Below, one piece after another: positions 9,253-17,960 of a DNA stretch of 64,000 nucleotides (the first letter of the stretch is position 1; every line of letters begins with the position of its first letter). The position numbers and the translations under genes are program-made. The notes under the pieces are model-generated. The model had not been told where the DNA came from. It made no database searches and was given only the letters and a program-made list of their open reading frames with translations. The DNA comes from Chitinophagaceae bacterium (lineage in GTDB: Bacteria > Bacteroidota > Bacteroidia > Chitinophagales > Chitinophagaceae): the NCBI GenBank assembly GCA_016703625.1, contig JADJBP010000010.1, positions 102,041 to 166,040 on the forward strand, written 5' to 3'.

Positions 9253-10733
9253 ATGACAGAAACTACAGACATATATCATGAAGAATCTTTCCGGGATTCG
9301 GTGGCCACCATTACCAGTGAAGGCAAAAGGAATTTTATCAATCCTAAAAAACCAAAAGGCAGGTTATTTAACCTGAGAACGGCCTTCAGTATTTTCTATT
9401 TGCTGGTATTTTTTACACTTCCGTTCATCAAGGTGCATGATGCCCCGGTATTCATGTTCAATGTACTGGAACGGAAATTTATCTTTTTCGGGGTAACCTT
9501 CTGGCCGCAGGATTTTTTCATTTTTGCCATTGGCTTTCTTACGTTCATTGTTTTTATAATCCTGTTCACAGTTGTATTTGGCCGTATATTTTGTGGCTGG
9601 GCCTGCCCGCAAACCATTTTTATGGAAATGGTCTTCCGTAAAATTGAGTATTGGATAGATGGTGATTCGTATAAACAAAAACAATTAAGGGCCATGCCCT
9701 GGAATGCGGAAAAGATCAGGAAACGGACGCTTAAGTTTGTACTGTTCTTTGCGATCTCTTTTTTGATCGCCAATTTTTTCCTGGCCTATCTTATCAGCAT
9801 GGATGAACTGATCGGGTATATTGAAAACCCGGGCGCACATATTGGTACCCTGGTTTCCCTATTGATCTTCACCACTGTTTTCTTTTTGTGTACTGGTGGT
9901 TCAGGGAACAGGTTTGTATCGTTGTTTGCCCGTATGGAAGATTACAGGGTGTTTTGCTGGATAAAAAATTCGATCGTGGTTGCCTATGATCATGTACGGG
10001 GAGAACCCAGGGGCAAACTTAAAAAGCGGCTGACCACGACTGTAAATGTACCGACTGCAAGGAAGACGGGGCGTGTAAAAGCATTGCTTCAAAATTTGAA
10101 GCGTATACCCGGCAGGGTGATTGTATAGATTGCTTTGCCTGTGTAAGGGTTTGTCCAACAGGCATCGATATACGAAACGGCACCCAGCTGGAATGTGTTA
10201 ACTGTACAGCCTGCATTGATGCCTGTGATGATATCATGGTGAAGGTTGATAAACCAAAAGGGCTTATCCGGTATGCATCAGAGAACAGTATTACCAGTGG
10301 TGTAAAACTGAAATTCAATGCCCGGATCAAGGCTTATACCTCCGTATTGCTGGTCTTACTTTCGTTGCTTGCCTTTTTGCTGGTGAGCAGAACCGACCTG
10401 GATGTGACCCTGATGCGTACCTCGGGCATGACCTTTACCAAATTACCGGATGGCCGTATCAGCAACCTGTATAATTTAAAACTGGTGAATAAAACGCACG
10501 AGGATATTGAATTCACATTGAAACTCGAAAACCTGTCCGGCGAAATTGAATATGTTGGCAGCGGGGAATTGAAAATTAAAAAAGAAGATTATGCCCACCT
10601 GCAGTTTTTTGTAAAACTCAAAAAGGCCGATATCAGCAACTGGAAGACAGAAGTTAAGATCGGGGTATATGCAGGAACTGAAAAATTAAAAACCATTACG
10701 GCCAAATTCATTGGGCCTGAAGTGTATAATTAA
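9253..10733 (+). CDS. ccoG: CcoG (FixG/RdxA) ferredoxin-like maturation protein (three indels)
   Basis: CcoG is a membrane [4Fe-4S] protein that reduces copper during cbb3 assembly. The start at 9253 gives MTETTDIYHEESF. Membrane helices, a GWACPQTIF Cys motif, two ferredoxin motifs (CIDCFACVRVCP, CVNCTACIDACD) and a C-terminal Ig-like domain follow in order. The frame is disturbed by a missing T near 9886, an extra A in the run at about 9963-9968, and a missing base near 10028; the ferredoxin cysteines appear only after correction. An in-frame fragment from 10236 to 10733 carries the C-terminal domain. The length after repair, about 493 residues, is normal. Confidence 0.85.
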
Positions 10734-10744
10734 AATGAATGATT

Positions 10745-11175
10745 ATGAACTGGGGAACAAAAATACTGATCGTGTATGTCGCTTTTATCTCGGGCGTTTT
10801 GTACATGGTTTTTAAATCATCATCCCAAAAATCAGACCTGGTAACGGCAGATTATTATGCCAAAGAATTAAGGTACCAGGAAAAAATTGATGAGATGAAC
10901 AGGGTAGTGCATTAGGCGCCGGTTGAATATGAGATCAGGGACCGTATTACTTTACATCCGCTTCCCAGGGGATTTTGCCGGGAAAAACTGGTTGGGGAAG
11001 CTGTATTGTATTGCCCTCGGATGAAAACAAAGACTTCAAAAAGAATTTTTCGCTGCAGGATGAAACATTACAGATGGACATCCCGGTTAACGGCAAAGGT
11101 TTATACGAATTGCAGTTAAGCTGGAAGGATGAAGCCGGGCTTACTTATTATTTTGAAAAGAAAATATTTATTTAA
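10745..11175 (+). CDS. ccoH: CcoH (FixH) assembly protein (frameshifted)
   Basis: The ATG at 10745 begins MNWGTKILIVYVAF, one membrane helix followed by an extracytoplasmic domain with TADYYAKELRYQEKIDEMN, typical of FixH. The frame stops at 10913-10915 and resumes in another frame, ending in YELQLSWKDEAGLTYYFEKKIFI-type sequence at 11175. At least two indels lie between about 10905 and 10990. FixH/CcoH stays bound to the mature oxidase. It follows ccoG after 11 bp and abuts the next gene directly. Confidence 0.75.
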
Positions 11176-11892
11176 ATGATATCGCTGTTTTTAGTGGCAT
11201 TTTCGATCGGTATTGTGGGCAGCTTTCACTGTGTAGGCATGTGCGGGCCACTGGCATTATCGCTGCCATTAAGCCAAAACAGTCTTATGGCAAAATTCTC
11301 GGGTGCCCTGCTGTATAATGCAGGCCGTATTGTAACCTATTCAGCTTTTGGACTTGTTTTCGGATTGATCGGACAAACGGCTGCGTTATTTGGTTTTCAG
11401 CAATGGTTATCCATTGTTGCAGGTGCGATCATTCTTATATTGATCCTCATGCCCAAAAAATATACCATCAACAGGATGGTGTCGGGTAAAGCAACATCAT
11501 TTTTTACCGGGCTCAGGAACAGGCTGGGACTGCTGTTCACACAAAAGAATAACAGTTCACTGTTTGTGATCGGTTTGCTGAACGGTTTATTGCCCTGTGG
11601 TTTGGTGTACATGGCTGTTGCCGGTGCCATTGCTGCAGGTGATGTGGCCAACAGTGTTATGTTCATGGCTTCCTTTGGATTGGGCACATTGCCCGTTATG
11701 TGGAGTATTGCATTTTTTGGAAATTATGTAGGCGTATCAGTGAGGCAGAAGATACGCAGGGCTTATCCTTTTATGATGGCACTGATGGCATGCCTGCTTA
11801 TTTTACGGGGAATGGGCCTGGGTATACCATATGTAAGCCCCGAACTGAATACCCAAAAGACGGAAGTACATGGCTGTTGTATAAAAGACTGA
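11176..11892 (+). CDS. Sulfite exporter TauE/SafE (DsbD_2-like) membrane protein of the cco operon
   Basis: This 238-residue protein has about six membrane helices and starts directly at the stop of ccoH. Helix 1 carries HCVGMCGPLAL, a Cys/His motif typical of the COG2836 branch placed next to cbb3 and copper genes. A Cys pair lies close to the C terminus (HGCCIKD). By context it probably handles copper or thiol supply for oxidase assembly; direct function is unproven for this branch. The frame is intact. It is the last gene of the operon. Confidence 0.75.
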   Translation: MISLFLVAFSIGIVGSFHCVGMCGPLALSLPLSQNSLMAKFSGALLYNAGRIVTYSAFGLVFGLIGQTAALFGFQQWLSIVAGAIILILILMPKKYTINRMVSGKATSFFTGLRNRLGLLFTQKNNSSLFVIGLLNGLLPCGLVYMAVAGAIAAGDVANSVMFMASFGLGTLPVMWSIAFFGNYVGVSVRQKIRRAYPFMMALMACLLILRGMGLGIPYVSPELNTQKTEVHGCCIKD

Positions 11893-11946
11893 TGAAGCTC
11901 AGGAAATTGCATGACGGTTATCCTACAATCAGGGGTTAATTAAAAA

Positions 11947-11954
11947 TAGATTTG
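11947..11954 (+). promoter_or_regulatory. -7 promoter element
   Basis: TAGATTTG matches TAnnTTTG exactly and lies 38 bp before the ATG at 11992. No clear -33 element is visible. An 11-bp palindrome TGATAAAATCA at 11963-11973 follows it; with a 3-bp centre it does not match the 12-bp FNR-type box. Confidence 0.5.
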
Positions 11955-11991
11955 TGCAAGCATGATAAAATCATTTGATTAATAGAATAAT

Positions 11992-12372
11992 ATGTCTGAT
12001 ATCGTAATATCAAAGCCGGGTCAGTTTAACTATGAGAACAGGTCATGGATACGTTTGCTTGAGTTTTTTAAGCAGGAGAATACCATGCTGAAAAACCGGT
12101 TGGCCGAGGTAGTTGACCAAAAGGCCGACAGGGATTTCCTGGCACTGGCAGAACAGTTCCAGAATAAATTCATTGTTAAAGATGAATTCATTGATGAGCT
12201 GCGCCACGATATCAATAAACAGCTGGATGAAATAGTGGTAAATCCCGATCGCTTAACCGATCAGAAACTGCTGAAGAACCAGCAAAAACTCCGGAATGAA
12301 ATGGTGTACTTTGAAAAGGAATTTACTTCGCTCAGGAATGAGTTCAATAAATACCTGTCAGACTATCTCTGA
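11992..12372 (+). CDS. Hypothetical coiled-coil protein
   Basis: This 126-residue product has no signal peptide or membrane segment. It is rich in Lys, Glu and Asp, with long predicted helices at about residues 15-60 and 70-125 (heptad-like FFKQENTMLKNRLAEVV and EKEFTSLRNEFNKYL). I do not recognise a named family. It lies after the cco operon with its own -7 box and ends 3 bp before the convergent end of the receiver-CRP gene. The intact frame among many broken genes suggests a real gene. Confidence 0.65.
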   Translation: MSDIVISKPGQFNYENRSWIRLLEFFKQENTMLKNRLAEVVDQKADRDFLALAEQFQNKFIVKDEFIDELRHDINKQLDEIVVNPDRLTDQKLLKNQQKLRNEMVYFEKEFTSLRNEFNKYLSDYL

Positions 12373-12374
12373 AT

Positions 12375-13433
12375 TTAATTGAGCATGGATGCCAGTTTCT
12401 TTTGATTGAGGATAATGATATTTCCTTCTTTTATTTCAATCAGGTTCTCAGTTTTAAAATCACTTAAGGTCCGTATCAGCGATTCGGTTGCCGTGCCGGC
12501 TATATTGGCAAGGTCTTCCCGTGAAATGTGCATGGAGAATTTATCCGTAGTTTCCTGCTGGTATTTTTCCTGTAAAGTGAGCAAAGCATCGGCTACTCTT
12601 TTACGCAGCGAATTATAGGCCAGCCCCAGCAGCTGGTTTTCCTTTTCGGTAACATTCTTTGCCAGCAGTTTTATAAACTTATGAATAACTTCCTTGTTGC
12701 TGTGGAGTAATAATTCAAAATCCTCTTTAGGGATAATGGCAATATCGCAGTCTTCAATGGCTTCCGCGGTCTCTTTATATACCGATTCTTCCAGCAGAGC
12801 CGTGTACCCAAAAAAATCACCTTCATTAAACAGGCCCACGGTTAATTCCTTACCGGCATCATTGCTTTTGCAGATCTTTACTTTCCCTTTCATCACATAA
12901 TACAGGCGGTTTGGGTGATTGCCTTCTGTATAAATGGGTTGTTTCTTTTTATAATGGTTGATATTCCGGTCAGCAGCCAGGTCCTTCAAAGCATCCCTGC
13001 CTTTGAATTCATTCAGCAACTGGTTCATGCCTTCTGCATCTGCATTATAATTTTTCGAAAGTATCTCTGATTTCTTAAGGCGGCTTTCCACGGCATTCAG
13101 CAATTCAATATCACTGAAAGGTTTGGTAATATAATCATCAGCTCCCATTTCCATCCCTCTCCTGAAATCGCTCCGTTCGGCTTTGGCGGTCAGGAAAATA
13201 AACGGTATACCGGTCAGGTCAGGGTTTTTATTCAGCAGGTGCAACACACCATAGCCGTCCAGTACCGGCATCATAATATCACAGATGATCAGGTTGGGTT
13301 TTTCCTGTAAAGCAAGTTCCACACCAATTTTCCCGTTCTCTGCTGTACGGACCTTATAACCTGCCAGTTCCAGGATCTCGGCAGTATTCTCCCTAATTTC
13401 ATTATTATCTTCAATCAGTAATAAGTGTTTCAT
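12375..13433 (-). CDS. Response regulator with receiver and CRP/FNR DNA-binding output
   Basis: Residues 1-120 are a receiver domain with the phosphoacceptor Asp at 52 (IICDIMMP) and the conserved Lys in TKPFSD. Residues about 145-270 are a cNMP-binding beta barrel, and the C terminus is an HTH_Crp domain. The recognition helix reads ATESLIRTLSDF; the Glu and the Arg four residues later match the pair that reads TGA half-sites in CRP and FNR. No FNR-type N-terminal Cys cluster is present, so it is not itself a classical Fe-S FNR. It lies 29 bp after the PAS kinase gene, an evident two-component pair. It is the best local candidate to bind the TGATnnnnATCA boxes. Confidence 0.85.
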   Translation of the reverse strand: MKHLLLIEDNNEIRENTAEILELAGYKVRTAENGKIGVELALQEKPNLIICDIMMPVLDGYGVLHLLNKNPDLTGIPFIFLTAKAERSDFRRGMEMGADDYITKPFSDIELLNAVESRLKKSEILSKNYNADAEGMNQLLNEFKGRDALKDLAADRNINHYKKKQPIYTEGNHPNRLYYVMKGKVKICKSNDAGKELTVGLFNEGDFFGYTALLEESVYKETAEAIEDCDIAIIPKEDFELLLHSNKEVIHKFIKLLAKNVTEKENQLLGLAYNSLRKRVADALLTLQEKYQQETTDKFSMHISREDLANIAGTATESLIRTLSDFKTENLIEIKEGNIIILNQKKLASMLN

Positions 13434-13462
13434 AATCCCGGTTGTAAATTATTTTAAATTGG

Positions 13463-14713
13463 CTAATTTCTTTTTAATGTTATGATAAAAGTAGTTCCTT
13501 TTTCCAATTCACTCTCAAATTCGATTTTTCCCTCCATGATCTCAATGTATTTGCCAACAATATGAAGGCCAAGGCCTGTGCCCTGGATATTGGTAACATT
13601 GGTACCCCTGAAAAAACGTTCAAATAAATGCTCCTGGTCTAATTTTGAGATCCCTAAACCATGATCCTTTACCATTAAAATGATCCCGTCATGGGTTACC
13701 TGTGTATCAACTTCTATCAGGCACCCTTCCGGTGAAAACTTGATGGCATTGGATAACAGGTTGGTAACTACGTTCCTGAAAAGGGTAGGGTCCGATAAAA
13801 TAAGTTCATCGCCGGTATGACTGAAATGGATGTGCTGGCCCGGCTTTGCAATGGCTTCCAGTTCGGTACACAGGGAAGCGATCATTTCCTTCAGGTTAAA
13901 TTCGATATTATTGGCCCTGATCTTTCCATCTTCAATTTTACCGATCGATAAAAATTCGTTGAGTAAACTGGTCAGGTTATTCACTGATGATTTTATCCGG
14001 TGAATATGCTTATTTCTTTTCTCCTGTTCTTCTGATTCAGTGTATTTACCCACCAGGGATGCAGATGACAGGATCGTACTCAGCGGGGTCCTGAATTCGT
14101 GGGAGGCCATGGAAACAAAACGGCTTTTAAGGTCGCTCAGTTCTTTTTCCTTGCTGAGTGCTTTGGTCAGTTCATCTTTCGACATCTCCAGTTCATGCAA
14201 AATATCCTGTAACTGCTTGGTCCGCATTTCAACTTTTTCTTCCAGTTCATCATTTAATTCTTCCACTTTTTTATTGATCTCATGTAATTGTTCTTTTTGT
14301 TTCAGGATGGCATTTTCAGATTCTTTTCGCAGGGTGATATCACTTATAAAGGCAATGGTAAAACTACCTTCTCTGGTTTTATAATTACTCAGGCTTATTT
14401 CAACCGGGAATTCGTTCCCATCTTTTTTTACAGCAAAAAGATCTTTTCCCAAACCCATTGGCCTGGGCTTTGGGTTATCAATATAATGGTCGCGGTGATG
14501 AACATGTTTATGGTGATATCGGGCAGGTATCAGTGTCTCAATTTTTTTTCCCGCCAGTTCATCGGATGTATCATATCCAAACTGCAACAGTAAAAAATTA
14601 TTCACCAGCAGTATTTCGGCATTGCTGTTGGCTACCAGGATGCCCATGGAAGCATGCTGAAACAGTGCCTCAAATTTCCCTTCTCCTGTTTCATGTTTTC
14701 CGTTACCATACAA
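13463..14713 (-). CDS. PAS histidine kinase, FixL-like
   Basis: This 416-residue soluble kinase has a PAS domain (about 15-130), a coiled coil (about 130-195), HisKA with the phosphoacceptor His at about 205 (SHEFRTP) and a HATPase domain with NLLSNAIKFSPEG and GTGLGLHIVGKY. The PAS domain contains PARYHHKH, in which His70 aligns with the heme-ligating His of FixL (PEPYRSEH). However, many non-heme PAS domains of this subfamily keep a His here. No transmembrane segment is visible. It is followed by the receiver-CRP gene and diverges from the P-type ATPase. Oxygen or redox sensing is inferred from context. Confidence 0.85.
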   Translation of the reverse strand: MYGNGKHETGEGKFEALFQHASMGILVANSNAEILLVNNFLLLQFGYDTSDELAGKKIETLIPARYHHKHVHHRDHYIDNPKPRPMGLGKDLFAVKKDGNEFPVEISLSNYKTREGSFTIAFISDITLRKESENAILKQKEQLHEINKKVEELNDELEEKVEMRTKQLQDILHELEMSKDELTKALSKEKELSDLKSRFVSMASHEFRTPLSTILSSASLVGKYTESEEQEKRNKHIHRIKSSVNNLTSLLNEFLSIGKIEDGKIRANNIEFNLKEMIASLCTELEAIAKPGQHIHFSHTGDELILSDPTLFRNVVTNLLSNAIKFSPEGCLIEVDTQVTHDGIILMVKDHGLGISKLDQEHLFERFFRGTNVTNIQGTGLGLHIVGKYIEIMEGKIEFESELEKGTTFIITLKRN

Positions 14714-14818
14714 CTATATACAATTTTATGTTTAAAAATACGACAAAGCGCATAAAAGAACTAAAGAAAAAAGAACTGGTATTATAGCCTATATTTATAA
14801 AACTAATAACGGGTACCA

Positions 14819-17326
14819 ATGCCGGCGCAACAGGATCAAATCCGGGGATTAACAGATGGGGAAGTGATCGCTTCGCGGAAGCGGTCAGGTTCCAATGTGC
14901 AGGACCTTAAAACCAAAAGCGGGTTTGTAACCGCATTGATAGACATTGTTAAAGAGCCTATGTTTATCCTGTTGCTGGTGGCCAGTACAGTTTATTTTAT
15001 CACCGGCAATACCAGCGACGGTTTTTTTATGGCCTCAGCCATTGTCATGGTATCGGCCATTTCGCTGTTCCAGGAATCACGCAGCCGTAATGCTCTGGCA
15101 GCTTTAAAGCAACTGACACAACCGCACAGTAAAGTGATCCGCAACGGGCAAACCGTTAATATCAACATTGAGGAGATCGTTGAAGGTGATATGATGGTGA
15201 TTGAAGAAGGTACCGCTGTACCTGCAGACGGGATCATCATCCAATCCAATGATTTTTCAATAAACGAATCCATTCTTACCGGCGAATCACTGCATGTATT
15301 TAAATCGGCTGAGGATAAGGATAACCTTGTTTACCAGGGAACCTGGGTGGCAGGCGGGCTGGCCATTTGCAGGGTAACCGGTATCGGCAGTAAAACAAAA
15401 CTGGGTAAGATCGGTAAAAGCCTGGAATCAATAGTTGAGGAGAAAACGCCATTGCAGGCACAGATCAGCAATTTTGTAAAAAAGATGGCTGTTGCCGGGG
15501 TGATCGTTTTCTTAATTGTTTGGGCGATCAATTTTTTTCAGACGAGGGATGTGTTCGACAGTTTATTGAAGGCCCTCACGCTGGCCATGAGTATTTTACC
15601 GGAAGAGATACCGGTTGCGTTTACAACTTTTATGGCATTGGGTGCCTGGCGGTTAATGAAAATGGGAGTTATTGTAAAACAAACCAAAACAGTAGAATCC
15701 CTGGGCAGTGCAACAGTGATCTGCGTTGATAAGACCGGTACCATTACCGAAAATAAAATGTCGCTGGTCAGGATCTTTGTACCTGAAAATAAAGTGTCAA
15801 CCGATCCCGCAGAACATTTGGATGAAACAGAAATGGAACTGATAAAAACAGCCATGTGGGCCAGTGAGCCGATACCTTTTGACCCGATGGAACTGGCTTT
15901 GCATATTAAATATGCAGCCCTGTTCAAACAGGATGAGCGGCCACATTATAAAATGATCCATGAATATCCGCTGGAGGGAAGGCCTCCCATGATGACGCAT
16001 ATTTTTGAAGACGCGGCAGGCCACCGGATCATTGCAGCCAAAGGGGCACCGGAAGCGATCATGCGTGTAAGTTCCTTAACGGAGGCACAAAAAGCACTGA
16101 TCGAAAAAGCTTTGCATGAACTGACAATAATGGGTTACCGGGTTTTAGCTGTTGCCGGTGCTGTATATAAAGGCAATGATTTTCCGAAACAACAGCAGCA
16201 ATTTGAATTTGTGTTTAAAGGGCTGGTTGCATTTTATGACCCCCCGAAGAAAAATATCGGGTCGGTTTTCCGGGCTTTTGAAGATGCCGGCATCGCGGTA
16301 AAAATAATTACCGGCGATAATGAAGCGACTACGCAAACCATTGCAAAGCAGGTTAATTTTACAGGTGCAGATAAATGCCTGGATGGGGAGTCTGTACATG
16401 CTATGACGGACGAAGCATTAACAGCAGTTGTACATCAGGTAAACATTTTTACCAGGATGTATCCCGAAGCAAAACTGCGGGTAATTGAAGCATTGAAAAG
16501 GAATAATGAAGTTGTGGCCATGACAGGGGATGGAGTAAATGACGGCCCCGCATTAAAAGCGGCCCATATTGGTATTGCGATGGGAAAAAAGGGTACAGAA
16601 ATTGCCAAACAGGCTTCATCGCTGATCTTATCTGATGATGACCTTGCAAAAATGGTTGATGCTGTTGCTATGGGCAGGAGGATATACAGCAATCTTAAAA
16701 AAGCCATCCAGTATATCATATCCATTCATATCCCCATTATACTTACCGTTTTTATTCCGCTTGCCCTTGGATGGGTGTACCCGAATATATTTACACCGGT
16801 GCATGTTATTTTCCTGGAACTGATCATGGGGCCAACCTGTTCCATCATCTATGAAAATGAACCCATCGAAAAAAATATCATGCTGCAAAAGCCGAGGTTA
16901 TTTTCCAGCACTTTTTTTAACTGGCGTGAGCTTACTACCAGTATCATCCAGGGGCTTGTAATAACACTTGGGGTATTGTTCATGTATCAATATGCAGCCA
17001 GGGAGGGGAGCAGTGAAAACATGACCAGGACAATGGTTTTTCTTACCCTGATTTCGGCCAATATATTTCTTACGCTGGTTAACCGGTCTTTTTATTTTTC
17101 AATATTAACGACCAGCAGGTATAAAAACAGGCTGGTTCCTGTAATTATTTTTATCACTGTGTTGTTGATGGCTTTGCTGTTATTGGTAGAACCATTCAGA
17201 AAAATTTTCCAGTTTGAAATACCGGGAACCCTGCAGGTGATCATGCCGGTGATAACCGGGTTTATTTCGGTGATCTGGTTCGAGTTGATAAAATTCGGGA
17301 AAAGACGAAAGGTCAGCAGCGTATAA
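14819..17326 (+). CDS. Cation-translocating P-type ATPase (P2-like)
   Basis: This intact 835-residue ATPase has an N-terminal cation-ATPase domain, the actuator motif ILTGESLH, a membrane-4 motif LPEEIPVAF, phosphorylation motif VDKTGTIT, the hinge TGDGVNDGPAL and a C-terminal set of helices. There is no HMA domain or CPC motif, so it is not a copper pump. The architecture resembles Ca2+ or Mn2+ type P2A ATPases, but PEEIP differs from the SERCA/PMCA PEGLP, so the ion is uncertain. It diverges from the PAS kinase gene, sharing about 105 bp of intergenic DNA, and ends overlapping the convergent ytxJ end by 14 bp. Confidence 0.8.
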   Translation: MPAQQDQIRGLTDGEVIASRKRSGSNVQDLKTKSGFVTALIDIVKEPMFILLLVASTVYFITGNTSDGFFMASAIVMVSAISLFQESRSRNALAALKQLTQPHSKVIRNGQTVNINIEEIVEGDMMVIEEGTAVPADGIIIQSNDFSINESILTGESLHVFKSAEDKDNLVYQGTWVAGGLAICRVTGIGSKTKLGKIGKSLESIVEEKTPLQAQISNFVKKMAVAGVIVFLIVWAINFFQTRDVFDSLLKALTLAMSILPEEIPVAFTTFMALGAWRLMKMGVIVKQTKTVESLGSATVICVDKTGTITENKMSLVRIFVPENKVSTDPAEHLDETEMELIKTAMWASEPIPFDPMELALHIKYAALFKQDERPHYKMIHEYPLEGRPPMMTHIFEDAAGHRIIAAKGAPEAIMRVSSLTEAQKALIEKALHELTIMGYRVLAVAGAVYKGNDFPKQQQQFEFVFKGLVAFYDPPKKNIGSVFRAFEDAGIAVKIITGDNEATTQTIAKQVNFTGADKCLDGESVHAMTDEALTAVVHQVNIFTRMYPEAKLRVIEALKRNNEVVAMTGDGVNDGPALKAAHIGIAMGKKGTEIAKQASSLILSDDDLAKMVDAVAMGRRIYSNLKKAIQYIISIHIPIILTVFIPLALGWVYPNIFTPVHVIFLELIMGPTCSIIYENEPIEKNIMLQKPRLFSSTFFNWRELTTSIIQGLVITLGVLFMYQYAAREGSSENMTRTMVFLTLISANIFLTLVNRSFYFSILTTSRYKNRLVPVIIFITVLLMALLLLVEPFRKIFQFEIPGTLQVIMPVITGFISVIWFELIKFGKRRKVSSV

Positions 17327-17648
17327 TCTGTTCGGTGATCTCATTCATCTGAATGCCGTTATGGCTTTCTTCATAAACACAGGAATTGTTTTTTATTAAA
17401 AGTACCTGTGGTGATTCATGATTAACCTTAAAATTGTCTGCTATTTTATTGGAGAGTGAGCGGAACCTGATCAGGTCCAGTAAATAAAAATCAGTTGCAT
17501 CGGGCTGCTCATGTCTTTCCAGCCGGCTTTTAGCCATGCTGCTGATTGAACAACGGGTGCTGTGCTTAAAAATAACCTGTGGCCTGGTTCTGGATAATTC
17601 CTGGATTCCGGTAAGCTGAATTTCACTGGTCAGTTCGATCCAGTTCAT
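17313..17648 (-). CDS. ytxJ: Bacillithiol system redox-active protein YtxJ
   Basis: The ATG at 17648 gives a 111-residue thioredoxin-like protein, MNWIELTSEIQL. It contains the monothiol motif TRCSISSMA, the YtxJ active site, and the cis-Pro segment ESPQVLLIKN. YtxJ is a monothiol bacilliredoxin thought to act on bacillithiolated proteins in the cytoplasm. An upstream extension in the same frame is ignored because another gene occupies that DNA. The start overlaps the stop of the lipoprotein gene (TAATG), suggesting translational coupling. The 3' end overlaps the P-type ATPase stop by 14 bp, on the opposite strand. Confidence 0.8.
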   Translation of the reverse strand: MNWIELTSEIQLTGIQELSRTRPQVIFKHSTRCSISSMAKSRLERHEQPDATDFYLLDLIRFRSLSNKIADNFKVNHESPQVLLIKNNSCVYEESHNGIQMNEITEQIIRC

Positions 17649-17788
17649 TAAATGCTGGCTTTTTGAATTTGACCATTCTCCTGGTGGATCACAGTAGGAC
17701 AACCTGTTTTGCGGCTTGGGCTGCAACTGCTGATCAGGGCTGTAACCGTAATTGATACAATAATTGCTAAAAATATTTTTTTCATCAT
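17648..17788 (-). CDS. 46-residue lipoprotein, coupled to ytxJ
   Basis: A double ATG at 17788/17785 opens a small ORF with a Lys-rich N terminus, a hydrophobic core and a lipobox ending LISSC, followed by a short Ser/Arg/Lys-rich tail with one further Cys and a GC-PTVIH segment. The stop overlaps the ytxJ ATG by one base. It is therefore a likely small outer-membrane or periplasmic lipoprotein in the same transcript. No family is recognised. Confidence 0.65.
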   Translation of the reverse strand: MMKKIFLAIIVSITVTALISSCSPSRKTGCPTVIHQENGQIQKASI

Positions 17789-17960
17789 TTTGCTTTGGAG
17801 TTTTAAACTTAATATTGCAAATTAAACAAGTGCAAAGATAATTACAAATGGGAAACGGTGAAATACTATTTATTATTACTTTGTACAGCCATTTTATTTT
17901 TAATAAATAAAAAAATTGAACACATAACGCATTCATATAACCCCTAAATACAAAATCCTC

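Noticed and set aside
8029..10733. Programmed ribosomal frameshifting in ccoP and ccoG
   Set aside because: Breaks are scattered over many unrelated genes, occur in both directions and lack slippery-site structure; sequence error is simpler.
13463..14713. Confident heme oxygen sensor call for the PAS kinase
   Set aside because: The aligned His occurs in many PAS domains without heme, so I keep it as a hypothesis only.
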